DNA of 64,000 nt, taken from Gnetum montanum (Eukaryota; Streptophyta; Gnetopsida; Gnetales; Gnetaceae). Of this stretch, positions 25,365-36,643 are shown in pieces. The stretch is taken from positions 591,950 through 655,949 of the forward strand of contig MNCI01004997.1 in assembly GCA_015680685.1 (NCBI GenBank), given 5' to 3'. A program made the translations under genes and the position numbers. Within the stretch, counting starts at the first letter, position 1. Every line of letters begins with the position of its first letter. The notes beneath the pieces are model-generated. The model made no database searches, was not told the origin of the DNA, and saw only the letters and a program-made list of their open reading frames with translations.

Positions 25365-28300
25365 TGACCCATGCGATCATGGATTGGATTAAGGTTGGCC
25401 ACCTTCCCAAGAAAAGATCTAATCCTAGAAGTCCCATCATTTTTTTGCAAATCACTAGGAATGAGCCTTGCAAGGCTCTTTTGGATTCAAGTTTTGGTGT
25501 GAATTTGATCTTTCATAAAATGTACAAAGCCTAGAACCTGCCTCCACTCAAGAAGAGCAACATTTATCTTAAGTTGGTAGATCAGTCCATCACCATTCCT
25601 TGGAAGCGATGGAGGACACTGTGACCATTATCTATGGGTGGTCCTCTCCTGCTTACTTCCTGGTGATTCGTGTAGATAATTGCAAGGGGAACTTCCCAAT
25701 CATCATGGGAAGGGCTTGGTTGAGCACAATTGGGAATTAGAGACCTCTCCTTCAAAATTTCCAAGCAAAAGGAATTTGAAAATATTGAGAGGAAGTGCCT
25801 TTGATGCATCGCATACAATGACACAAAATGTACTGTGTGCAGAAATTATGGACTGTGAAAAGCACATGAATCATAGCATGTAAATAGTGTGCCGATGTGA
25901 TAGAAATTCAAAGATGCCTATATAAAACAACCATAAAATAGGAGGACATCTAGTGGCTGATAACTAATGTAGAATGTAGTTTAACAATATGCATGGAACC
26001 AACTGAGAGACTTACAAGTGCCTACATTGAAGGCATGAATGAACTGGAGCAAGTTCATCACTAACTCTCTAATGATAAATCTGATGACATCAACTAGGAA
26101 GAGTTGGAGATCCTTGAAAGCTTTAAATAGGAGCCCCTTGAGTTGAACACTCTACCGGCCTAGATGAAATATGTTTTTCTAAAAATGGTAAGATGGTTAT
26201 CATCAATGTCAACCCTTCTTGTCTGCAAAAAATGAAGTTGTTGGAAGTGGTCAATAAATGGTCAACAAACTTTGCTTGGTCATATCCTGAACTCATTGAA
26301 ATTGATCCTAAGATATGCTAGCATTGCATCTACACAAATCCTTCCATCAAGCCATAGAGGTAGTTGTAGCAGTGGTTGAACCCTAAATTAAAGCAAATCC
26401 TAAAAGAGGAGACTAAACTTCTCAAGGTGGGGTTCATCTATCCCATTACGGATAATAAGTGGGTTAGCTTGCTTATGATAGTGTCAAAGAAGGATGGAAA
26501 ATGGAGGGTTTGTATCAATTTCAAGTTATTGAACAAGGCAACATACAAAGATCACTTTTCATTGCCCTTTGTGGACCAGATGTTGGACATCATTTCTAGG
26601 CATTGTTACTACATCATTCTGGATGGTTATAGTGGCTATAACCAAATTTAGATTGCACCAAAAGATCAAGCCAAAACTACGTTCACAAGTTCCTAGGGGA
26701 CTTTCACATACAAAAAGATGCCTTTTGGCTTGTGCAATGTACTTGCCACATTCTAACACCTTATCTTGAGCATCTTCCAATAGTAGATTGGTAGCAGGGT
26801 GAAAGTCTTCATAGATGACTTCTCCACCTTTTAGGCTACATTTGAGTAAGCCCTATATCATCTTGAGCAAGTGCTAAAAAGCTATATGGAGACAAACCTT
26901 AGGTTCAACTGGAAAAAAAACCATTTAATGGTCTAGGAAGGCATTGTTTTAGGGCACAAAATATTAGAAAAAGGGATCAAGGTGGACGCTAAAAAATAAG
27001 GATCATCCAAGGAATTACCATATAGCCAAAAAATTGTTAAATATCTGAGGTCATTCCTTGAACACACTAGCTACTATTGGCAATTCATTAAGAATTTCTC
27101 TAAGATCACTACACTGTTGATGGAGATGAAAAAGAAGGATGTTCCATTTGTCTAGATCGAGGAACGCAAGCATGCATTCCAACATCTCAACTAGAAGCTT
27201 GTGGAAACTTCAATTCTATGAGCACCTCATTGGTCCAAACCCTTCTACATCATGATGGATGCTTATAATTATGCCTTGGAAGCCATGCTCACATAGTTGG
27301 ACCATCAGAAACATTCTTACTATATCAACTATGTGAGCAAAAGCATTGTGGGTGCATAGCTAAACTACACCACCACATAAAAATAATTGATGGTATTGGT
27401 GTTCACCTGGGAAAAATTTATGCACTATGTACTTGGGTACAAGGTGTTCATGCACATAGACCACAGTGCAATCCAATTCCTGATGAATAAACCAACGGTA
27501 AGCCCCCGTGTCATATAGTGGCTGGTGATCCTGTAGGAATTTGATCTCACAATGATAGATCGAAAGAAAACTAGGAATGTGGTTGCTGATCACTTGTCTT
27601 TGTTAAGATGGAATAACAAAGAGGAGGAGAGCTCACTGTAAGATCAATTTCTTGATGAAATCCTTTTTGTTAGGGCTATAACTAAATAAATCCCCATTGA
27701 ACTCAACTGGTGTGATCACATTCTTACCTATCTTCTCATTTAGGAGATGCCATAGAAGTGGGACCATAGGAAGAAATAATAGTTTCTTCATGAGGAGAAA
27801 TGCTTCATGGAAATCAATAGGCACCTTTACAGGGTGTGCACCGATGGCCTAGTTCATTGATATGTTCCTGATATCAATCAACTGTGTGTTCTCCAAGATG
27901 CTCACCAGGGCACTTATGGGGGCCATTATGCTAGAAGATACATGGCCATTAAGATCCTCATGGCAAGGTGATGTTGGCCAACACTTTTCAAGGATGCTCA
28001 CCACTTTATCCACTCCTGTGAACACTACCAATGTGATGGTGGAATGACTGCTCACATGGAAGGACCTCAGCAATGGATTCAACCACTGGAGCCCTTCGAT
28101 ATTTAAAGCATTGACTTCATGAGTTCCATCACATCCATGTCGAATGGACGGGTGTACATCATAGTCGCTATTGATTATTGTACGAAATGGGTAGAAGTTG
28201 CAGTCATCATCAATTGCACATCTTCTATGGTTCTTTGGTTTTTACAACAAAATGTTGTAAATAGGTTTGGGATACCATGTGCACTTATTTCTGATAATGG

Positions 28301-28791
28301 TACTCATTTCATAGGTGCTACCTTTTAGAAGCTTATGCAATGCTTAGGGGTTGAACATAAATTAACAACACCCTATCACCCCCAAGCCAACGATCAAGTA
28401 AAGGTTACCAATATGGAGATAAGAAAGATACTAACAAGAATCATTAGTAAATATAAGAAGGATTGGAGCACAAAACTCAATGATGCCCTCTAGGCCTACT
28501 GCTCCACTTGGAAACTTCCTATTGGCTACTCTCCCTATGAGCTTATGTATAGAAAGTTACCAATGCTTCCAATCCAAGAAGAGCTTCGTACACTATCAAC
28601 AAAATGTAACCTTGACCTTGACCTAAGTCTAGCACTAAAAGAAAGATTGATGAACTTCAACTTGCTAGATGAGAACCAATTGGTAGTCCTATCATCTAAT
28701 GAGTTATACAAGACATTCAATAAGAAACACCATGACCTTAGAATACAGAAAGTAAAATTTCAACTTGAAGATAGGGTCCTCTATTGGAACC
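25365..28791 (+). pseudogene. Element A pol: protease, RT, RNase H, integrase
   Basis: Order of domains: protease region (about 25460-25740; the expected DSGSKVN is here DSSFGVN, so the catalytic DSG motif is damaged); RT (about 26376-26870) with WVSLLMIVSKKDGKWRVCIN, LDGYSGYNQI and the catalytic box VFIDDFS; RNase H (about 27250-27600) with MMDAYNYALEAML, HIDHSAIQFLMNKPTVSPR and VVADHLS; integrase (about 27840-28791) with a GGHYA...CEHYQC zinc region, VAIDYCTKWVE, ALISDNGTHFIGATF and TPYHPQAND. The domain order RT-RNase H-integrase defines Ty3/gypsy. Stops and frameshifts are frequent. The integrase C-terminus is cut by element B and resumes at 34411. Confidence 0.88.
28787..28791. repeat. 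Target-site duplication of element B, left copy (GAACC)
   Basis: GAACC directly before the B 5' LTR; the same five bases occur at 34406-34410 after the B 3' LTR. Confidence 0.9.
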
Positions 28792-29764
28792 TGGTGAATC
28801 ATTGTTTGTTAGGTCCTGTTATCGGACCCTTGATACAAGACACCAGGTTTGACTCTTGTTATCGGACCCCCAATATCAGGGCTGCGTTAACTAGGTTGCA
28901 TATACAGGGCCCCGTATACGTGACCCTGTATATGCAACCGCATTGACGTAGCCCCATCAACGCATCCACCCATTTGTCGACGTGGCCTTGTTTACGCAAA
29001 ATCTATTTTTAGCTATAAATAAGCATGCACCCACCATACTTAGGCATCTTTTTAGTAGTTGTAGCAAAGCCCTTGCAATTTTTTTTCGTAGGAGTTATAC
29101 TATTTTCCCAAGTGCATGCCCGTAGTGTGATGCTTGTAATTGTATGACACCTTTATTTGAGTGTGATGTACTTGGAAGCGCACATGACCAAAAATAAAGA
29201 TCGAGATTACTTCATCATTGCAACATTCACTTAGTTTAATTGTTTAATTGTTATTGTTAATTGTTATTTTTATTTATTATTTTCTTAGTTAATATTTATT
29301 TACCATCATTTACTATTCCTGTTGTTAAATGCGGATTGAGCACGACTTAATCACGAGCATTTAAGTGTGACTACTTGGTAACCTAGTAGTGTACCTAGGA
29401 TCTACACTTGGTAATCCCAGTAGTAGTCGTGCATGAGGTTCAAGATGTGTATGGATGATTAAGGAATGGATGCTCATCGCACTTAGGCTAGCTTAGACTT
29501 CATTTCCTATTGCTTATTAGTTTAATCAAGATTATTTTCCATTGTCTCTAGGAGTAGCACTAGTTTAGGATCACATCATACGCCTCACTTTGGACTAAAC
29601 CATACGTGACAAAGCAAATACTAGTCCAGGTGGGAAGATAGCAAACTGCGATCAACGTGTAACTATCTAGATACCACAACTAGCCTATCCACGGAGTTCG
29701 ACCAGATCGTGCGTGAATGCTCGTATTTGTATGGTTGAGTGTAGGGGTACCTCACCACTCATCA
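28792..29764 (+). repeat. Element B 5' LTR
   Basis: 973 bp, starts TGGTGAATCATT, ends CACCACTCATCA. U3 contains 16-bp perfect inverted arms (28894-28909 and 28924-28939). TATA box 'tataaata' at 29014; 'aataaaga' near 29194. It is about 220 bp longer than the 3' LTR, which lacks the segment corresponding to about 29230-29495. Confidence 0.9.
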
Positions 29765-29783
29765 TTTGCGCCGTTGCCGGGGA
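29765..29783 (+). promoter_or_regulatory. Element B primer-binding site (tRNA-Asp)
   Basis: TTTGCGCCGTTGCCGGGGA, nearly the canonical Athila-type site. It is the best preserved of the five primer sites. Confidence 0.85.
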
Positions 29784-29900
29784 TGGTGCTAATTATTAGA
29801 TTAGTTATATCATACAAGATCATTGTAACAAGTATTAACGATATATCCTTTAGAAAAAAAATTAAATTAAATTCAATTAAGTCACACACGGTTCATAACA

Positions 29901-31890
29901 ATGTCTCTCTCACAAGACTGTGACAATGCAACAACTAGTAGGACAACTCATTGGAGAACCAACAAATTATATGATAATGAAGATGAAGTTTGGAGTACCC
30001 AATTTGATGTAGGGGTCTCTTATGAGCATCAACGCAAACAACATCATCCTAACTCACAACTGCATAACATACCCAGTGATGGTGAACCCCTACTGGCCAC
30101 TACAAGCTTAATGGAAATATAAGAGGCTATTCGAATACCCTGAAGGCATCGTAAGGAAAGTCGTCTACCCAAGCTTGACTTAAACAACTTTCCTAAGTGT
30201 TTAGGAGGCTATGATTTAGATCCCCAACATCATCTACAAGCCTTCCATGATGCCTATGCATGGAATGACATTGATAATGGATGGCAAAAACTTAAGCTCT
30301 TTCCTCTGACACTCGTTGGCCAAGCAAAAGTATGGTATAGGTCGTTAAAACCAAAATCAATTCAATGTTGGCTGACAATGGTAGAACTCTTCAATGAAAG
30401 ATATCAAACCTATGCGAGAGTGTTAGCCTTAAGGAGACAAATCCAAGAATGGAAACAAGCACAACATGAACCCTTGGACATGGCCTTAGAAAGATATTAT
30501 GCACTATTAAACAACTGCCTAGGCCATGGGTTCTCCAAGGAAAGGCTAATGTACCATATCATAGATGGTCCGTATTGAAACAAGGGAGATCCTAGGGATG
30601 TACGCCCAAGGTCAACTATATGAGCTACGAAACCATCAATTCCAAGAGCTTATTAAATAGGTAGCAAAAGAAGAAGGAGAAATAGCCAAATGGGAGAATG
30701 TTGAAAGTTCTCAACAGGACGAAAATCTCAACTTAACCAGGGTCCATGATCATGAAGAGGAGAAATCAACTCACTTCAAGTTCAAGGAGGTGGAATCATC
30801 TTTGCCAATCCTACAATCACTAGATGAAATTAAGGCAAAGATCAATAAGATGACAGACTGGGTACATGAGAGATGTGGAGAATATGCCAACATTATTAGA
30901 GGAAGAACTATGCCAAATAGAGAAATAGGACAAGACACCATGCGACAATCGAAACAAAGGGTAGAAGATAATAAGAATAAGAACTCAACTACCAATTTCA
31001 CATATCAATGTAACGTTTATCTATATGATCACCGCAAATTTACATGAACATTAGGGAGGAATGTTACATCTAGATTTTGTACAGAAATATCGGGTTCAAC
31101 CACAGTGGCAAAAACCTCAATCGTGGGGGAGGCCACTGCCAACTAGACCATACCCTTCATATGTCCCAACACCAAATGCTTATTATGTTCAACACCTTGT
31201 TTCTTCAATGGGATTAGCATCCTCTACCTCATCTCATTGTTATCATTCTCCCGAGTACTATCCACCCATGTCCTCTCCAACAAAATCACCACCTCATGTG
31301 CCTTACACTTCTCCTCAACCTCAATATTCTCATGCTTCACCCTCTTCTACATCGCCACCAGTTGTGCTAGAAGGCTTTGCACCACAACACCAACCCATGA
31401 ATGTTACTTATGCTACTACTGTCAATAGCAGTGGGAACCCTCCACAACATCGAAAGCATCCTTTCTTTAGGCAAGACCATAGAAAGAGATAGCACAGTTC
31501 CAAAACCACTGCATCCTCCAACTTAGCACAAGTTCAACACTATGATGTATCTGCCTCCTCAAAATCAATGCCTCTTGTTACTCTATCTAGGCCAACAATC
31601 AACACTCCAACAACCATGGGGCCTAATGAATATTTCCACATGGGGAGACATGTTGATCTTTGCATACCATCTTATGATCACAAGTACCATAGTGGGTCAA
31701 CTCCTTATAAATTAATCACATCTTATAACTTGCCCCACTATGTCAACTCTAATCAAATGTGTGAACACCAATGGGGTAAGTATGATTGGGTCTCAATATT
31801 TCCAACATGCAAGGATCCTAACCTTTCATTTATTAATTCTAACCATGCTCAACCATTTAGTTATGGGGGGTATCCTCCATTCTAACAACA
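29901..31890 (+). pseudogene. Element B gag (short type)
   Basis: Begins at ATG 29901 with HWRTNKLYDNEDEVWSTQF, the N-terminal type shared with element E rather than with A, C and D. The capsid core shows GGYDLDPQHHLQAFHDAYAW, KVWYRSLKPKSIQCW and a Pro-Gly-His region (LGHGFSKERLMYHIIDGP). After a stop/frameshift near 30580 the coiled-coil and knuckle-like CNVYLYDH segment (about 31010) follows, then a Pro/Ser/His-rich tail to about 31490 and a further open stretch to 31885. Only a few stops interrupt the core. Nothing pol-like follows. Confidence 0.85.
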
Positions 31891-32942
31891 CAAAATTAAT
31901 AAATATTTTTTTGTTTCTTTAATTTTTCAACTTTTTGTTTTCCAGTTTTTCACCTTTTAATTTATTATTTTATCTTTTTGTCTTTTTTTCTATCAGTAAT
32001 CTCATCTATGAATAAAACACTCATGTGACTCATTGGTTCAGGTGTTATTCTATGCTATCAAGTCTCATGTGACTAATTATTTGAACAACAGGCCCATCAC
32101 ATCCACCCAACCATTCTATTAATAAGAGGTTCTACTCTGGGTACGATGATATTCTTGACATAATTAAAACTTAAAGTAATTCTATGCTCATTATGCCCAG
32201 AGCGAAGAAGGATGGACCAAGAGGGAATGATTAGGGTGTGACATCAAGGGGACTTGTGGATTCTTCTTGGTAGCCTCTGTAGGAGTTATCATGTAGCTTG
32301 GTTGTACTAAGATCCTTGTAGATCTAATGAAAAATGGGAGTAAGAGTAATCCAAAGGCACTCAACTAGAAAATAATAATAATGCTATTCTAGGGGGTTCC
32401 ACTGGAAAGACATGCACCCTTGCCTGAAGGTAGGCAGCCTCTCTAGATAAAGCAATACTTCATCAAAAAGAGAGAGAGAGGGAGGAAAAAAAAAGAAGAA
32501 AGAGAGAAAAAGAGTGTGCCAAACCAGCCAAACAAGAAGTATGCTGCAAAGAAATTCCAAGTCACTCCTCCCTTGCACAAAATGCCAAGTGATTGTACGC
32601 CTTGCTGTCATGGTGCTCCTATGGTTGTTCATCATTAGATGAAACAATGTGATGTCATTGATCGGAGGAATGGACTTGGTCTTGATTTTGGAGTGACGGG
32701 CTAATGACACATTAATCATGCGCTACACTCAAGATTCATTGTGCCCTAAGTCAGTTACCTCACATCCCAATCTCTACAATCCCTTCTCCGATTCATCCCA
32801 TCTCACTGTTCATGTATTTGTGACTCGTGTCTTGTGTAGCATTGAATTCATATCTCATCATGGTGGTATTAACATGTGTGTGTTTTGTTGCATCAACATA
32901 GATTACATTTAACCCTTCTAGTGCCTATGGACATTTTAAGGT
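31890..32942 (+). other. Element B post-gag spacer
   Basis: Opens with a T-rich tract (31900-32000). It then contains blocks shared with the post-pol spacers of A and C: 'gtgtgacatcaaggggac', 'gaaagacatg' and 'tgcctgaaggtagg', 'cattaacatgtgtgt'-like sequence. A GA-rich run lies at 32468-32514. No coding signal is convincing. Confidence 0.7.
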
Positions 32943-33083
32943 NNNNNNNNNNNNNNNNNNNNNNNNNNNNNNNNNNNNNNNNNNNNNNNNNNNNNNNNNN
33001 NNNNNNNNNNNNNNNNNNNNNNNNNNNNNNNNNNNNNNNNNNNNNNNNNNNNNNNNNNNNNNNNNNNNNNNNNNNNNNNNNNN
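32943..33083. other. Assembly gap of 141 N
   Basis: 141 consecutive N inside element B between the spacer and the terminal open segment. Its true length is unknown. Confidence 0.98.
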
Positions 33084-33360
33084 GGTGCAACCGAACAACT
33101 TGGGGGAGGCAGAGGCCAAGGACCTCATGCAGAACATGCAGAGTAGAAGGCACAATCATTCAGCATCCATCATGGAACTCCTGTTATTGCATAATTTATC
33201 CAAGCAAAAGAAGGAGAGGTCAAGACCCGAGCCTATGAAGAGGAATGACGGCTATTTGCGGCATGACATGCAGGGCCAATCAAGTGTTCTTGCAGCTGCC
33301 GTGTCCATGGAAAGTGCTGAATCCATTAAACATTGGAACATTAGTATGGACAGCTCATAA
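33084..33360 (+). other. Short open segment of element B, unknown product
   Basis: An open frame runs out of the gap to a TAA at 33358 and is rich in Glu, Asn, Arg, Ser and Met. It sits where A and C carry their 3' ORF, so it may be that ORF's remnant, but no clear similarity to them could be read. Confidence 0.35.
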
Positions 33361-33653
33361 TCCGTAGATAGAAGAAAATAAATGTTAGGTGCTTCTTCAA
33401 TGGTATCAATGTCAGAAGCCTAGCACACAGAACAAAGGAAAGTCACCCATGGAGGAGCCACCACTACCGGGAACCCCATGAGTTCCACAAATTTTGTCAT
33501 TTTGTGTCTGTGTCCCAATTTTGTCATATCTACAGCGGCATGAATGAATTTCTAGTTAGTCAATAATCCCATACCTATCCACTGTGTATTCAATTGAGCT
33601 TGTTCCTCACTTTCTTTGACTTGAGGAAGAGTTGTTATTTTGTCGTGGGGATA

Positions 33654-34405
33654 TGATGAATCATGGTTTGTCAGGTCCTATTATCGGAACCCTGATACAA
33701 GACACCAAGTTTGACTCCTATTATCGGACCCTCGATATCGAGTCTGCGTTAACTAGGTCGCGTATATAGGGCCCTATATACACGACCGCGTTGACACGGC
33801 CTCATTGACGCATCCACCCATGCGTCGATGCGGCCCCGTCGATGCATCCACCCATGCATCAACGTGGCCCCATTTACGCAAAGTCTATTTTTAGCTATAA
33901 ATAAGTGCACACCCACCACACTTAGGCATCTTTCTAGTAGTTGTAGTGAAGCCCTTGCAATTTGTTTCCGTAGGAGTTAGACTATTTTCCCAAGTGCATG
34001 CCTGTAGTGTGATGTTTGTAATTGTACAACACCTTTATTTGAGTGTGACGTACTTGGACGTGCACATGACCAGAAATAAAGATCAAGATTACTTCATCAT
34101 TGTAGCATTCACTTAGTTTTAATTTCCTATTGCTTAGACTTCATTTCCTATTGCTTATTAGTTTAATCAAGATTATTTTCCATTGTCTCTAGGAGTAGCA
34201 CTAGTTTAGGATCACATCATACGCCTCACTTTGGACTAAACCATACGTGACAAAGCAAATACTAGTCCAGGTGGGAAGACAACGAACTGTGATCAATGTG
34301 TAACTATCTAGATACCACAACTAGCCTGTCCACAGAGTTCGACCGAATCATGCATGAACACTCGTATTCATATGGTTGAGTGTAGGGGTACCTCGCCACT
34401 CATCA
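33654..34405 (+). repeat. Element B 3' LTR
   Basis: 752 bp, starts TGATGAATCATGG after polypurine 'tcgtggggata', ends CGCCACTCATCA. A 32-bp palindrome with one mismatch pair lies at 33756-33787; TATA at 33896. Confidence 0.9.
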
Positions 34406-34640
34406 GAACCCCACACACATATCATAAAGAACTAAGTTCCAAACATTGTGGGAAGGGCCTTATATTATCTATGAAACCTTTTCCTCTAGGGCCATGTCAA
34501 TATACAAACTCAAGAGACCAAACAAGAAATTGATGGTTAACAAGCAACAAATCAAACCTTTTCATGAGCCTAAGAGAGCTAGTGACCAAAACACCTCAAT
34601 GGATGGATAGGCACACTCAATTTTTTGGATCTCCTCCTTT
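34406..34640 (+). pseudogene. Element A integrase C-terminus, resumed after element B
   Basis: Begins with the right GAACC copy and reads TKFQTLWEGPYIIYETFSSR then YKLKRPNKKLMVNKQQIKPF. This is the GPY/F-type chromatin-facing end of Ty3/gypsy integrase (LWEGPYII). It joins the reading that stops at LEDRVLYWN before element B. Confidence 0.85.
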
Positions 34641-36130
34641 TAACTTAGTCATGGGGGAGATGGCCATCCATGCTATTCAATCAAAGTGGCTCCTTAGTTT
34701 TTAATTTTTTTTGTTTTTCAATATTTTTGTTTTACACCATCGTTAGTATTATTTTCTCTTTCTTAAATATTTTAAAATTTCTTCTATATTTCACTTTATT
34801 TGATTTGGATTTTGCTAATGATTTTCTAATTTTTATTTTGTTTTTCTTTATTGCCACCAAGACTAAGTGCAACTGTAGTTGTTGATTGATGGTGGTTTGT
34901 ACTATAATGTTATTTGATTGCTAATGTATGGATTCTATCTTTGAAGTTTGGTATTGATAACTAAGACATGGCTTTTTCTTCATGATAACAGGTAGTAAGT
35001 CCATGTCATCCACCCATCCACAAGACTCTATGATGTTCCCTTGTCTTGGAAATATGGAATCCCTTCTTAAATGAAACTTCTAACGAACTTGTGACCTTGG
35101 TAGTTTTCAAACTTGAGAAGGATTAAATGGATAGATAAGGGTGTGACTTCAAGGGGATTTGATGCTCTCTTGACTTGCCTATCCTCTTGGGTGCATGAGT
35201 ATTTCCATGGATTTCTCACCATTCCGATGTTGACTAATAACAAAAAGCTAAAAGTCTTTGCATGGTGTGGTTCCCATCAAAACAAGTAAAAATAGGAAAC
35301 ACAAAAAAATAATGAGAATTCAAAGCACACCCCTTAGACAAAATAACAAGCTACAAGCACTAGTTATGGAACTAGAAAGACATGTTACCCACGCCTAAAG
35401 GTCCCCTATAACTAAGGCTCATCTCACTTCTTGCTTCTATTTTAGGAATGGTGATTAATTTATGGGGATATTCTTGTGCCTTGAGAGGGTGGACCAATCT
35501 TGGAGTGTCAATGTAAAGTCATTGAAAGTGGTTGGTTTTAATTTAGACTAAGGATGAATATTATCAGGTCATATTAACCACAAAATCCATAAGGAACTTC
35601 ATGTGACCATGATACGAGACTCCATTCCACTATTCACCTCATCCACCTATGATTCCCATAACTCACCTCACTGCCATTTTTCATAGTTTGTTTAATGTCT
35701 TGGTTTGATATGTTAAAATTCTTAGGTGGTTTGTTATGAGATTTAGTCCTTAACTATCCATAACCATTAATCACCCATGGGGTCCACGGACTCCTTGGTT
35801 TGAGGGCATGCAAGGGTATTAAGGACATGAGCTTGCTATTGGGAGGACCTACTTGCATACTCCTTGGTTGGACTAGTTAATTCCTCATCTCTTAGACATT
35901 TTTGCATTCAAACCGTTTATGCTCCATGTTGATTGCATCATATTTTGCAGTACTTTTTGCGTTTTTCCCAATCATTCTTCCAATAAAATAAAATCTTCTT
36001 TCTATGAATTATCTAGCCATCTTCGAGCATTTCTGCATGTTATTAGTCTTTTTGGATTTCTATGGATTCCAATTTTATGAAAAAACTCTGTATTTTTTCT
36101 CAAATTTTCAAAGAAAAATATTTGTCTTTT
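34641..36130 (+). other. Element A post-pol spacer
   Basis: A T-rich tract (34680-34860) is followed by blocks shared with B and C: 'gtgtgacttcaaggggattt' (about 35150) and 'gaaagacatgttaccc' (about 35377). No supported gene. Confidence 0.7.
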
Positions 36131-36139
36131 GGTTGTGTT

Positions 36140-36230
36140 GGGGGAATCGTGTCGATGCAGCCCCTCATGTTGATGCAACCTTGTATACAAGATCCCATCA
36201 ATGTAGCCATAAAATCGTATAAATATAGCA
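36140..36230 (+). promoter_or_regulatory. Element A internal U3-like promoter before the 3' ORF
   Basis: Contains 'tcgatgcag', 'gttgatgcaaccttgt' and 'gatcccatcaatgtagcc' and then a TATA box 'tataaata' at 36218. The element's own 3' LTR U3 contains 'attgatgtaaccttgt', 'tgatcccattgatgc' and 'ttataaatatgcac'. The similarity in motif and order suggests a promoter related to, or derived from, the LTR. Confidence 0.6.
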
Positions 36231-36362
36231 TGACACTTTGAAAATTTTTTCCATTTTCTTTCAAACAATAAAGGGGTTTTTGTAGCTTTCAGAGCCCAAA
36301 GCTCATAACTTTCACATTGCTTATTTGATTAACCTTGTTCTTCATTCCTGTAACTATTGGAG

Positions 36363-36643
36363 GTAAGCTCTATGTTGTGGGAGCCACAAACCTTAGGTTT
36401 CTGATGAAAAAGTTTTCTAACTCCCATTAGGTTTAACTAATAAAATAATATTAAAATAGCTAATTAATGAACATTAAACCTTTCTAATAAACTTTGGTAG
36501 ACATTAAATTGAAATAATATTAAAATAATTAAATCAACCATGATCAGAACTTAGCCAAGTGTAACTAACCAAAAGAGATAAGGTACCAAAGTGTTTCAAA
36601 GTTATAAACCAAACGCTAATCCTTGATCATGTTGTAATTATAG
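36363..36643 (+). other. Predicted leader intron before the element A 3' ORF
   Basis: Donor GGAG|GTAAGC at 36363 and acceptor TTATAG directly before ATG 36644. Element C has a homologous layout with acceptor GATTGCAG directly before its ATG, but its donor is mutated. Splicing is inferred. Confidence 0.5.

Larger units (their letters stand above)
28792..34405 (+). mobile_element. Element B: non-autonomous LTR element with gag but no pol
   Basis: Two LTRs (28792-29764 and 33654-34405), a primer site, a short-type gag, then a non-coding spacer and a small open segment before the polypurine tract. No protease, RT, RNase H or integrase is recognisable, although 141 N bases (32943-33083) hide a little. 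A 5-bp GAACC duplication flanks it and the host integrase reading resumes across it. It resembles the TR-GAG class, which would depend on enzymes of a related element. Confidence 0.9.

Noticed and set aside
25229-25450. Minus-strand frame identical in part to the plus-strand frame at 24937-25136
   Set aside because: Explained by the inverted contig bounded by Ns, not by a real second gene.
32876-33238. Open frames running through the N gap
   Set aside because: They exist only because N codons are translated as X; the sequence within the gap is unknown.
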